Assembly: GCA_003170825.1 (NCBI GenBank)
Contig: PMYL01000041.1
Span: 107,280 to 171,279 of the forward strand
Length of the DNA stretch: 64,000 nt
DNA from: Acidobacteriaceae bacterium
Lineage (GTDB): Bacteria > Acidobacteriota > Terriglobia > Terriglobales > Acidobacteriaceae
Direction: 5' to 3'
Shown here: in pieces, positions 1-7,225 of the stretch
Position numbering within the stretch: the first letter of the stretch is position 1
Layout: each line of letters opens with the position of its first letter
Program-made: the position numbers and the translations under genes
Notes under the pieces: model-generated
The model's database searches: none
What the model was told of the DNA's origin: nothing
Seen by the model: the letters and a program-made list of their open reading frames with translations, nothing else

Positions 1-470
1 GCGCAAAGTGTCGAGCGCGGAGCAATCCGTGCGTGGCATGGAGAGCCAAGTGTCGAGCACGGAGCAATCCGTGACCGGCGCGAGCGCTAAGTGTCGAGTA
101 TGGAGCAATCCATAACCGGCGCGGCGCGCTAAGGGTTGAGCACCGAGCAATCGGTGTCCAGCACAGGGCGTACGTGTCGAGCACGGAGATATCCGTCCTC
201 CGGCGCGGAACGCCAAGTGTCGAGCACGGAGCAATCCGCGTCCGGTGCGAGTGCAATGTGTCGAGCGCGGAGATATCCGAGTCCGGTGCGGCGCGCTAAG
301 TGTTGAGCACGGAGATATCCGTGCCCAGCACAGGGCATTCAGTGTAAAACACGGAGCAATCCGTGCTGAGCGCAGAGTGCCAAGTGTCAGCCACGGAGCT
401 ATCCGTGACCGGGGCGGAGTGCGAAGCGTTGGAGCCGGCAACTCGGGACGTTTTTTGCCCTGAATCTTCT
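1..470. repeat. Tandem ~42-bp dyad/hairpin array
   Basis: Ten consecutive units, with an eleventh decayed one near 424-445. Each contains a 6-bp inverted repeat around a 4-nt centre, consensus CACGGA-GCAA-TCCGTG. Dyads lie at about 16, 58, 99, 141, 182, 225, 266, 308, 350 and 392, spacings 41-43. The centre is GCAA in six units, GATA in three, GCTA in one. At 99-114 the arms are TATGGA/TCCATA and at 141-156 CACCGA/TCGGTG, so three base pairs changed on both sides. All three forward frames meet stops or shift phase because spacing is not constant, so it is not a coding repeat. The array may continue left of the window. It could form RNA hairpins or be a set of protein-binding dyads; function unknown. 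Confidence 0.9.
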
Positions 471-806
471 CGCGTCACTGAGCGATGGTTGGTTCGGGCA
501 GCTTATTCTGATTCTCCGCGGCTTCCCCAGAATCCGGAAGGATCTCCCCCAAAGCTGTCATCCTGAGCGAAGGTCGCCGCGGCGACCGAGTCGAAGGACC
601 TGCTTTTCGTGATTCTGGTAGGCCAGGGTTTTGACCCTGGCATCAACCCTCACCCCTCTTCGCCATCCGCCGGGTGCCCCATCCTCGCCGCGTGTCGCCG
701 AGGCGACTTTTTGCGGCTAGGGTGGGATACCTATAACTACAGTCCTTTTTTGTCTTTTACTGTCTTCGAAATGATGGGCGCCTATAGGGAAACCACACCC
801 CGCAAT
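471..806. other. Intergenic stretch without a supported gene
   Basis: Between the dyad array and the NTF2-like gene. It holds one copy of a dispersed repeat (557-603) and fragments such as GGGTGGGATACC that look like decayed repeat words. The open frame across 609-1382 on the plus strand is the antisense of the NTF2-like gene and has no coding features of its own. Confidence 0.6.
557..603. repeat. Dispersed intergenic repeat (GTCATCCTGAGCG...AAGGACCTGC type)
   Basis: About 47 bp starting GTCATCCTGAGCG and ending GTCGAAGGACCTGC, with a GGTCGCCGCGGCGACC palindrome in the middle. A near-identical copy lies at 38455-38502. Its palindromic core and dispersal suggest a REP-like non-autonomous repeat. 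Confidence 0.8.
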
Positions 807-1262
807 TCAGGATGTTTTTGTAGGTCCCCTCTTCGCCATCCGCCGCCGGATCGGATCGTTGTCCGCGTACACCCGCCACTCCGCCACCTTGCCGTCCTCG
901 ATCGACGCCCGGAACGCCGCCGGCGTCTTCCACCGGTTCTCCGCCTTCAACTGCCCGTCAGCCGCATACGTCCCCTGCGCCACTCCCAGCATCACCACCA
1001 CCTCTTGAGCAGTCGGGGTCCCCGGCGACAGGTCTTCGTCGCTGGGGTGACAGTACGTCTCCTCCACGGTAATCGTGTAGTCCGGAACCATGAGGAAGTA
1101 CGCGGCCCACGCCGCCTGCATCTTCTCCCGGCCCTCGGCCGCATTGCCCAGCGAGTCCACAAACCGGTTCCCCTCGGTCATCAACTCCGCCAGAGCATCC
1201 ACATCCCGCAGGTTGATCGCCCGCACAAACCCCCGCGCCACAGATTCCGCCGATTCGCTCAT
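807..1262 (-). CDS. NTF2-like / SnoaL-fold protein
   Basis: 151 aa. The N-terminus (VARGFVRAINLRDVDALAEL) followed by LMTEGNRFVDSLG, an AAWAAYFLMVPDYTI segment and a late AEWRVYADNDPIR strand is the usual SnoaL/NTF2-like pattern, a cone-shaped α+β fold used by small-molecule cyclases, isomerases and many uncharacterised proteins. The substrate cannot be told. Residues 71-84 (CHPSDEDLSPGTPT) are encoded by a copy of a dispersed palindromic repeat and probably form an extra loop between two strands. It stands alone, on the opposite strand from the next gene. Confidence 0.8.
   Translation of the reverse strand: MSESAESVARGFVRAINLRDVDALAELMTEGNRFVDSLGNAAEGREKMQAAWAAYFLMVPDYTITVEETYCHPSDEDLSPGTPTAQEVVVMLGVAQGTYAADGQLKAENRWKTPAAFRASIEDGKVAEWRVYADNDPIRRRMAKRGPTKTS
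1015..1049. repeat. Palindromic repeat inside the NTF2-like CDS
   Basis: GGGGTCCCCGGCGACA...GTCGCTGGGGTG. The same arms and centre recur in non-coding DNA at 38587-38621, and a related inverted copy is at 45418-45455. Here it lies in frame within the gene and encodes residues ~72-83. Confidence 0.75.
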
Positions 1263-1420
1263 ACCGCCATTGTACCCAAGACGCCGGGCACACCAGACCT
1301 CGATTTTGCGACCTGGGAAGCCACAAATCTCAACCCAGGGAGGGCCGGAAAGTCCCCTTTCGCACCGTTTGGGCCGAAATGACCGTAGATCAAGCGGTCG
1401 ATTTGGTCTAAGATATTTGT

Positions 1421-1663
1421 ATGGGCCGCTCCGTATACATCACGACTCCGATCCCCACCCTCGACGAGGTGGGGAAGAGATTGAAGATGAGCAAGGCGCG
1501 CCAGAAGCGCCTCATTGAAATTGTCAGAGGCAGCGGGAACGGTCAGTTGTCGGAATGTCACCGGGCTGCGTCGGGTTCGCTTGACGGACGCTTTCGCAAC
1601 GGAAGCGGCGCAACGAAGGATTCTGCGCACAGCAAGACGAGCAAGCATGCCGCCGCCAGTTAG
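1421..1663 (+). CDS. Small protein of unknown function, first gene of a two-gene unit
   Basis: 80 aa, starting MGRSVYITTPIPTLDEVGKR. The first ~35 residues look structured (a possible helix-turn-helix-like KRLKMSKARQKRLIEIV). The C-terminal half is polar and low-complexity. It overlaps the following gene by 17 nt (that gene starts at 1647), so the two are probably translated together. I do not recognise a named family. A small DNA-binding or antitoxin-like role is possible but only inferred from size and coupling. Confidence 0.55.
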   Translation: MGRSVYITTPIPTLDEVGKRLKMSKARQKRLIEIVRGSGNGQLSECHRAASGSLDGRFRNGSGATKDSAHSKTSKHAAAS

Positions 1664-2252
1664 GCCAAACGCCGTATTCGTAAACATCCCTTACGACGAA
1701 GGCTTTCGCAGCCTTTATCTTGCGTACATCGTCGGTTTGACTCACCTTGGCCTTGAACCTCGCGCCACCCTCGGAATTCCCGGAGGCGAGCGCAGGCTTG
1801 ATCGCATCTTGGCGCTCATTCAAAGTTGCCGGTACTCCATTCACGATCTCTCTCGGGTACAGTTGGATCGAAATCCGCCTCGCACCCCGCGCTTTAATAT
1901 GCCCTTCGAACTGGGCCTCACCGTGACCTGGGCCAAGCTCAACCCCAGCCAGCACAGTTGGTTTGTCTTTGAAACCAAGGCGCGCAGAGTTCAGAAGTCT
2001 TTGAGCGATTTGGATGGCAGCGATCCGAACATCCATGACGGCACGGTGGAAGGCGTCATGGGGGAAATCTGCAACGCATTTGTTCGTAGTAGGGCGGCGC
2101 GGCCCAATGTTCCCGAAATGATGCGGACCTATCGTGGACTGTCGCGTAAGTTGAACGCGATTACAGCCGCGGCCGGCGCCAGGAGCGTCTTCGAGGCGCG
2201 CATCTTCGATGATCTCTGCTTTGCTGCCAAAGCCGCCATAAGCCATGCGTGA
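1647..2252 (+). CDS. Unassigned protein, possible TIR/deoxyribosyltransferase-like fold
   Basis: 201 aa from the ATG at 1647; the frame is open further upstream, but the conserved-looking part begins with AVFVNIPYDEGFRSLYLAYI. Then come LGIPGGERRLDRILALIQSC, SIHDLSRVQ, PRFNMPFELGLTV and SWFVFETKARRVQKSLSDL. An N-terminal β-strand, a 'hDLS' strand end and a conserved FELG glutamate resemble nucleoside-2'-deoxyribosyltransferase/TIR-type NAD-processing folds; that is an inference from pattern only. The 17-nt overlap with the small upstream gene suggests a functional pair. Confidence 0.6.
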   Translation: MPPPVRPNAVFVNIPYDEGFRSLYLAYIVGLTHLGLEPRATLGIPGGERRLDRILALIQSCRYSIHDLSRVQLDRNPPRTPRFNMPFELGLTVTWAKLNPSQHSWFVFETKARRVQKSLSDLDGSDPNIHDGTVEGVMGEICNAFVRSRAARPNVPEMMRTYRGLSRKLNAITAAAGARSVFEARIFDDLCFAAKAAISHA

Positions 2253-2373
2253 ACCGAGTGCCCCCCTCGGATTCAGCTCTAACACTTTACTTTGCTAGTC
2301 TCAGCACCCCCGCCTTCCCCTCCCCAACCCCACCGCCTACAATGAGAAGGGAAGATCACCATCGAGGGAAACC

Positions 2374-2556
2374 ATGCCGCTCTCCGGAGAAGCCATCCGC
2401 CTGATGAACTACATTGACGACGTTGCCGTGACCCTGCGCCGGGTGCTGGCCACCATCCCCTCGCTCACCCAGGAGGAGCGCGCCCGCGTCGCCGAGCACC
2501 TGCTCAACGCCAAGCCCAGCGCCGAGGATGTCGTCGAAGCCCTGTCTGCCAGGTAA
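2374..2556 (+). CDS. Small helical protein upstream of the dehydrogenase-like gene
   Basis: 60 aa, starting MPLSGEAIRLMNYIDDVAVT. The ATG is preceded by GAGGGAAACC, a plausible ribosome-binding site. Predicted mostly α-helical with a polar C-terminus. It ends 9 nt before the next gene, so the two are probably co-transcribed. No family recognised. Confidence 0.55.
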   Translation: MPLSGEAIRLMNYIDDVAVTLRRVLATIPSLTQEERARVAEHLLNAKPSAEDVVEALSAR

Positions 2557-2565
2557 GCCTGAACT

Positions 2566-3126
2566 TTGTCCACTGTCGCCATCATCGGAGCCGGGCCCCT
2601 GGGCCGCTGGCTGGCCCTTTCGGCAGCCCGTGCAGGCTTCCGCGTCCTCCTCGAAGACGTGATGCCCGCCAACCTCCACCACGCCCAGGAAGCCCTTCGG
2701 GCCGTACTCGGTCCGGATGCCTTTCGCAAAACCGCGGGAGCGGTGCCCAGCGTCACCTTCGTCTCCACCATCGAGGACGCCGTCCGTGAGGCCGACCTGG
2801 CCATCGACTGCGTGCCGGACGAGCTCGAATCCAAGCTCGAAATCCTCTGGCTCCTGGACCGCATGGCCCCGCCCCGGACGGTCCTGGCCACGCCCACTAC
2901 GCGCCTCTCCATCGCCGACCTGGCCAGTTGCACCTACCGTCCGGCCCAGTGCATCGCCATCGCCGCCGAAGCCTCCAGCCTGGCCGGAAACCCCGCCGCC
3001 CAGATCCTTCTCCGCACCACCACCCGAACGAGCCCCGAAACCGTCGCCCTCCTCGACCGCTTCTGGCGCCAGCTCGGTTTCACCCCCACCTTCGAGCCCG
3101 ACCCCGCCGAACAACAGTCAAGCTGA
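2566..3126 (+). CDS. 3-hydroxyacyl-CoA dehydrogenase NAD-binding domain protein
   Basis: 186 aa from a TTG start (MSTVAIIGAGPLGRWLALSA). The GAGPLG dinucleotide-binding loop, the LLEDV acidic strand end, the repeated VSTIEDAVREADLAIDCVPD pattern and the APPRTVLATPTTRLSI strand are typical of the N-terminal Rossmann domain of 3-hydroxyacyl-CoA dehydrogenases. Full enzymes are ~280 aa. This one ends after the first domain and lacks the C-terminal dimerisation/catalytic domain, so it may be a stand-alone domain or a remnant. Enzymatic activity is uncertain. Confidence 0.65.
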   Translation: MSTVAIIGAGPLGRWLALSAARAGFRVLLEDVMPANLHHAQEALRAVLGPDAFRKTAGAVPSVTFVSTIEDAVREADLAIDCVPDELESKLEILWLLDRMAPPRTVLATPTTRLSIADLASCTYRPAQCIAIAAEASSLAGNPAAQILLRTTTRTSPETVALLDRFWRQLGFTPTFEPDPAEQQSS

Positions 3127-3445
3127 TCACTGTCCCTGTCAGCGAAAACCGAGTAAAACACAGCATTTTCAATGCCTTACGTCCGTTTCCTGTTCTTATT
3201 GAGCCCTTTCCACAGAATCTCCGGGTAATTCTCTGCAACCCCAACGCTCTATTCGGCACTTTTCCAGCGGCCAATTCGCAAATGCGGGTGGTCTGAAAAG
3301 TCAAGCCCTCAAATTTCTGCAACCATCTCAGCGAACATTTGCGTTGTTTCCGCACCATTGAAGCGAACATTTGCCGGTTTACGCGAAACCACCTGGGCCA
3401 GCATTTGCGCCCTTTCCGCCACGTCTCGCGCCTGACCACTAACCC
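3127..3445. other. Intergenic stretch with degenerate short tandem repeats
   Basis: 319 bp with no gene. It contains degenerate ~33-bp units around GCGAACATTTGCG at 3331, 3363 and ~3396 (see next entry). It ends with the simple words CCACTAACCCCTAACCACTA just before the bshA stop. The low-complexity style resembles the elements flanking the DUF885 gene near 41.8 and 44.0 kb. Confidence 0.6.
3331..3425. repeat. Degenerate ~33-bp tandem repeat, three units
   Basis: Units begin GCGAACATTTGCG (3331), GCGAACATTTGCC (3363) and GCCAGCATTTGCG (~3396), each followed by a (T)TTCCGC or TTTACGC block. It is non-coding in all frames that I can support. Confidence 0.6.
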
Positions 3446-4600
3446 CTAACCACTAACCCCTGCTTTTTTAATCACTTGCTCGTAATACCGCACATAGTGC
3501 GGCACCACCAGCGTCGAGCAGAACCGCTTCTGCGCGGTCTTGCGGCCGGCATCCCGCATCGCGTTCAGCCGCTCCCGGTCCTTGAGCAAGCTCAATGCTC
3601 CCAATGACATACCGTCCACGTCTCCCACGGGATAGAGCAGCCCCGTCACCCCATCGTCGATCAGCTCCGGCACTCCGCCCACCCGTGTCGCGACCGAAGG
3701 AACCTTGCACGCCATGGCCTCCAGCGCCGCCAGCCCGAACGACTCCAACTCGCTTGGCATCAATAAGATATCCGCCAGCGGCAGTAGCTCGTTCACCCGG
3801 TCCTGCTTGCCCATGAAATGAACTTTGGCCTGAATCCCCAAGTCGTGCGCCAGCCACTCCGCCGCTGACCGGTCCGGCCCGTCGCCCACCAGAAGCAGCC
3901 GCGCCGGCGTCTCGCGCACCACCCGCGCAAAGATTTTCACCACATCCACCACCCGCTTAACTGGCCTGAAATTAGATAGATGCATCAGGATCGCCTCGTC
4001 CGGCGCCGCCAGGCGCTTGCGCGCCGCCGCCTTCTTGGCCTCATCCTTGATCGGTCTGTACACATCGCAGTTGACGAAGTTCTCGATCACCTCAATCCCC
4101 CGCGTCACGCCGAAGTGCTCGACCGTCTTCTCCTTTAGATAGTTGGAGATACAGGTAACCCCATCGCTCTCCTGGATGGCGTAGCGGGTGATGGGCAGGT
4201 AGCACCGGTCCAGCCCAACCAGCGTGATGTCTGTGCCGTGCAGCGTAGTCACGAAAGGCAGCCGACGCCCCTTTGCGGCAAGCATCTGCCGCGCCAGCAG
4301 CGCGCTCACCGAGTGGGGAATCGCGTAGTGCACATGCAGCAGGTCAAGCTCATTGAATTCAGCAACTTCCGCCATTCGCGAGGCCAGCGCCAGGTCATAC
4401 GGCGGGAACTCGAACAGCGGGTAACTCGAAACCGGAACTTCGTGATAAAAAATTCCGTCGTCCCGCTCGTTCAGCCGGAACGGCTGCGAATACGAGATGA
4501 AATGCACCTCATGGCCCAGGGCGGCCAATTCAATCCCCAGTTCCGTGGCCACCACGCCCGAGCCGCCGTAGGTGGGATAACAGGTGATGCCGATGCGCAT
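3446..4600 (-). CDS. bshA: N-acetyl-α-D-glucosaminyl L-malate synthase BshA
   Basis: 384 aa GT4 glycosyltransferase. It transfers GlcNAc from UDP-GlcNAc to L-malate, the first step of bacillithiol synthesis in the cytoplasm. The N-terminus [20 protein letters not shown] with the GGSG loop is diagnostic. [31 protein letters not shown] (donor-domain start) and [13 protein letters not shown] with the EX7E glutamates follow. Length matches the family. It lies 106 nt downstream of a YdjC-family deacetylase on the same strand; no LmbE-type BshB or a BshC is in the window. Confidence 0.93.
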   Translation of the reverse strand: MRIGITCYPTYGGSGVVATELGIELAALGHEVHFISYSQPFRLNERDDGIFYHEVPVSSYPLFEFPPYDLALASRMAEVAEFNELDLLHVHYAIPHSVSALLARQMLAAKGRRLPFVTTLHGTDITLVGLDRCYLPITRYAIQESDGVTCISNYLKEKTVEHFGVTRGIEVIENFVNCDVYRPIKDEAKKAAARKRLAAPDEAILMHLSNFRPVKRVVDVVKIFARVVRETPARLLLVGDGPDRSAAEWLAHDLGIQAKVHFMGKQDRVNELLPLADILLMPSELESFGLAALEAMACKVPSVATRVGGVPELIDDGVTGLLYPVGDVDGMSLGALSLLKDRERLNAMRDAGRKTAQKRFCSTLVVPHYVRYYEQVIKKAGVSG

Positions 4601-4706
4601 AAGGCCTTCCTAATCAATTCTTTGTCTGCCTTTGATTTGGACGATCCCGGCCGCGCGGAAGATTCAGTCGCCGTCCAGCCTGTTTTGAATCAAAGACTTC
4701 CGCCGG

Positions 4707-5582
4707 TCACAGAACCGGCCTTGCGCCAGCCTTCAAATCCGCGAAGGAGATGAGTTCGATAGCGGGGAACTGTTTCAACGCGCACAGCGCCTCGCGCTCA
4801 ATCTCCCGCGAGGCCAACAGGCGGGTGCGGACCTGGGCCAGATCGGCGTCGTTGTAGCCGGGATGCGTCACCAGCTCCCACGTGCCGGGGGGCAGGTTTT
4901 GGAGCAGGGAACTGACCGTGGCGGCGTCAAGGGTCCCGGTCGCCAACACGCCGATGGCGCCGTCCGTTGTCGTAAAGCCTTCTTCAGTCACAATGCGCCG
5001 GAAAGAAGGCTCAAGCGACCGCAGAAGGCTGACTTCCGCGCGCCGGAACCAGGGAGCGCCGGGCGTGGCGCGCAGGCTCCACGCCGGTTCAAACGGATTG
5101 CGAATCGCGCGGATGCCGCGACCGGCCGCCGCCCGCAGCACAGGCTCAAACACCGAGCGAAACATGTGGACGTGCTTGTGCGTGTCAATGTGAGTGAGCG
5201 CAATGCCCTCAGCCTGGAGCAGAGCGATTTGTGCTGCGGCTTCGGCCTCAATTTCGCCCTCAATCTTGGAGGACCGGATGCGACCAGCGGCCAGCCGCTG
5301 CAAAAACGCGCCCAGCGTCGGCAGGAAACGGCCCGTGCGCCGGTCGGCGAGTGTGGGAATCTCCCGCGGCGGCAGTATCGGATCTCCATCCACCAGAACC
5401 ACATGGCAGCCCACGCTCAGCGTGGGTGTAGCGCGTGCGATGCGGACAGCGCCGGCCGTGGCCGTGGCGCGCGCCATCAGTGTGGCACTGGTTAGCACCC
5501 CAGCCCCATGCAACTCCGAGATCGCGCGATTGACCCCGGCAGTCAGCCCAAAGTCGTCGGCGTTGACAATAAGACGGCTCAC
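4707..5582 (-). CDS. YdjC/ChbG-family carbohydrate deacetylase, HpnK-like
   Basis: 291 aa. It starts MSRLIVNADDFGLTAGVNRA; the NADDFG motif supplies the metal-binding aspartates of the YdjC fold, and THIDTHKHVHMF and VTHPGY give the metal-binding histidines. The family deacetylates N-acetylated sugars such as chitooligosaccharides; HpnK members lie in hopanoid clusters. Position directly upstream of bshA allows a link to GlcNAc-malate deacetylation, which is an inference. The LPG-synthase-type membrane protein at 5859 is HpnL-like, so a hopanoid link is an alternative. Confidence 0.85.
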   Translation of the reverse strand: MSRLIVNADDFGLTAGVNRAISELHGAGVLTSATLMARATATAGAVRIARATPTLSVGCHVVLVDGDPILPPREIPTLADRRTGRFLPTLGAFLQRLAAGRIRSSKIEGEIEAEAAAQIALLQAEGIALTHIDTHKHVHMFRSVFEPVLRAAAGRGIRAIRNPFEPAWSLRATPGAPWFRRAEVSLLRSLEPSFRRIVTEEGFTTTDGAIGVLATGTLDAATVSSLLQNLPPGTWELVTHPGYNDADLAQVRTRLLASREIEREALCALKQFPAIELISFADLKAGARPVL

Positions 5583-5719
5583 CGGGTGAGTCTATCAACT
5601 CAGGGTTCGTATACCCCGTTCGGGGTTCGTTCCTTCCGCCCCGTCAGCGTTCGTCCACCCCCGGGGGTAATCGCGCTGGTATGATTTCAGAAGGCCGCAA
5701 TCGCCTTGCCGCCATGCGT

Positions 5720-5796
5720 GGGCGGTTAGCTCAGTTGGTTAGAGCGCCTGCCTTACAAGCAGGAAGTCCGGGGTTCGAGTCCCTGACCGCCCACCA
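5720..5796 (+). tRNA. tRNA-Val (anticodon TAC)
   Basis: A complete cloverleaf: acceptor GGGCGGT/ACCGCCC, D arm GCTC...GAGC, anticodon loop CTTACAA between CCTGC and GCAGG, T loop TTCGAGT, and an encoded CCA at 5794-5796. Confidence 0.96.
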
Positions 5797-5858
5797 TTAC
5801 TTTTTATCCCCGCCTCGCCCGATAGAATGAAGAGAGACTGCCGCGGCACGGAGAACGC

Positions 5859-6917
5859 TTGAAGAAGAAGCAATGGATTCTGGGTTTGGTGGCGCTGCTG
5901 GCGCTTGCAGGGCTGTTGGTGTGGGGACGCGACAGGATTCACTTCGACTTTGGCGTCTTCCGCGCCCAACTGGCGCTGGCCGACTGGCGCAAGATCGCCT
6001 TTGCCCTCGGCTGCATCTACCTCTGCTATCTCATCCGCGCGGTGCGCTGGGCGCTGCTGCTCCGCCACATCAAAAAGGTGCCGCTGTTTTCGCTCCTGGG
6101 AACGCAGGTCATCGGGTTTACCGGGGTCGCGCTCATCGGCCGGATCGCCGATCCGGTGCGTCCTTACCTGGTCTCGAAAAAGACCGGTCTGCCGTTCAGC
6201 AACCAGATCGCCGTTTATATCGTTGAACGCCTCTTTGACGCCGGATCGATGGCGCTGATCTTCTGCTCCATCATCCTGCTGGCTCCGGCCGGGGCTATGC
6301 CCCATCCTGAGATCGTGAAGAGAGCCGGGTACGGGGGATTGGTCATCACGGTGATGGGCGCGCTCTTCCTGGTTGCCGTGCGCCTGGCTGGCGGAGTTGT
6401 GGCGTCGTTTCTCGAAGAAGCCTTCAGCGCTGTCTCCAAAGGTTTGGGACGCGCGATCGGCGAGAAGATTCGCCTCTTTCGCGCCGGCCTTGACACGCTC
6501 CGGTCCTTCTCGGACTTTGCTATTGCCTCGTCGCTCTCTCTGTCCATGTGGGGCCTGATCTCGCTGGCGTACTTTGAGATCATCCGAGCCTTTGTCCACT
6601 GCCCGCAACTGGCGGGGTTGACGCTGGCCAAGTGCATGTTATTGATGGCCTGGAGCATGGCTGCCAGCATCTTTCAACTGCCGGTGCTGGGCTGGTTCTC
6701 GCAGATTGGCTTTGTGGCCGCCGCCATGTCAGGCTTCTTCGGCGTGGCGGCTGAGCCGGCCACCGCCTGTGCCGCCACGCTGCTGGTGGTCACCTTCCTG
6801 AGCATCGCGCCGGTGGGCCTCGTCTGGGCGCGCTTCGAGCATGTTAGCCTGCGCAAGATCACCGTGGAGAGCGAACACGCGGAAGAAGAACTGATTGTGG
6901 ATGAAACGGCCAGTTAG
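5859..6917 (+). CDS. Lysylphosphatidylglycerol synthase-type transmembrane protein (UPF0104)
   Basis: 352 aa, TTG start with GGAG 5 nt upstream. About eight membrane segments, including one at residues 7-23. The YLIRAVRWALLLRHI segment, GRIADPVRPYLVSKKTGLP, VERLFDAG and a late PVLGWFSQIGF are hallmarks of the LPG_synthase_TM family (flippase domain of MprF, AglD, HpnL). The C-terminal lysyl-transfer domain of MprF is absent, so it is likely a lipid or glycolipid translocase. HigA follows after 8 nt. Confidence 0.85.
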   Translation: MKKKQWILGLVALLALAGLLVWGRDRIHFDFGVFRAQLALADWRKIAFALGCIYLCYLIRAVRWALLLRHIKKVPLFSLLGTQVIGFTGVALIGRIADPVRPYLVSKKTGLPFSNQIAVYIVERLFDAGSMALIFCSIILLAPAGAMPHPEIVKRAGYGGLVITVMGALFLVAVRLAGGVVASFLEEAFSAVSKGLGRAIGEKIRLFRAGLDTLRSFSDFAIASSLSLSMWGLISLAYFEIIRAFVHCPQLAGLTLAKCMLLMAWSMAASIFQLPVLGWFSQIGFVAAAMSGFFGVAAEPATACAATLLVVTFLSIAPVGLVWARFEHVSLRKITVESEHAEEELIVDETAS

Positions 6918-6925
6918 GAGGCGCT

Positions 6926-7225
6926 ATGGAAAAGATTCCGTTCGTATACTCGATTCACCCCGGCGACATTCTCAAGACCGAGTTCATGGAGCCGCTCGGG
7001 CTGTCCAGCTACCGGCTGGCAAAAGACCTGCACGTCTCCGCGCCGAGGGTGAACGATATTGTTCTCGGAAAGCGCGGCATCACGGCCGATACCGCCATGC
7101 GCCTCGGCGCCTACTTCGGCTGCTCTCCTCAGATGTGGCTTGGTTTGCAGATGGACCACGATCTGTGGCTTGCCGCCAAAAACAAATCACTCGCCAAGGT
7201 CAAGCCGAGGGCGCAGGCGGCGTAA
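6926..7225 (+). CDS. higA: HigA-family antitoxin without adjacent HigB
   Basis: 99 aa. FVYSIHPGDILKTEFMEPLG, LAKDLHVSAPRVNDIVLGKR and ITADTAMRLGAYFGCSPQMW are the HigA HTH pattern, which binds DNA and neutralises the HigB mRNA interferase. In normal modules higB directly precedes higA. Here the preceding gene is the UPF0104 membrane protein, 8 nt upstream, and its 3' end carries the GGAGG ribosome-binding site. The 3' end overlaps the opposing DUF502 gene by 26 nt. It may now act as a stand-alone regulator. Confidence 0.88.
   Translation: MEKIPFVYSIHPGDILKTEFMEPLGLSSYRLAKDLHVSAPRVNDIVLGKRGITADTAMRLGAYFGCSPQMWLGLQMDHDLWLAAKNKSLAKVKPRAQAA

Noticed and set aside
311-345. c-di-GMP-I riboswitch (CACAGGGCA word)
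   Set aside because: Only the short word matches; the rest of the aptamer and the second stem are absent, and no gene follows.
1-470. CRISPR array
   Set aside because: The whole ~42-bp unit is repetitive and degenerate; there are no unique spacers between identical repeats and no cas genes.
1-470. Repeat protein (14-residue period)
   Set aside because: Units vary by ±1 bp, so no frame stays open, and TAA stops appear in GCGCTAAG words. Covarying arms fit structure better than codons.
609-1382. Long plus-strand open frame
   Set aside because: It is antisense to the NTF2-like gene; its translation is Arg/Pro/His-rich and has no family features.
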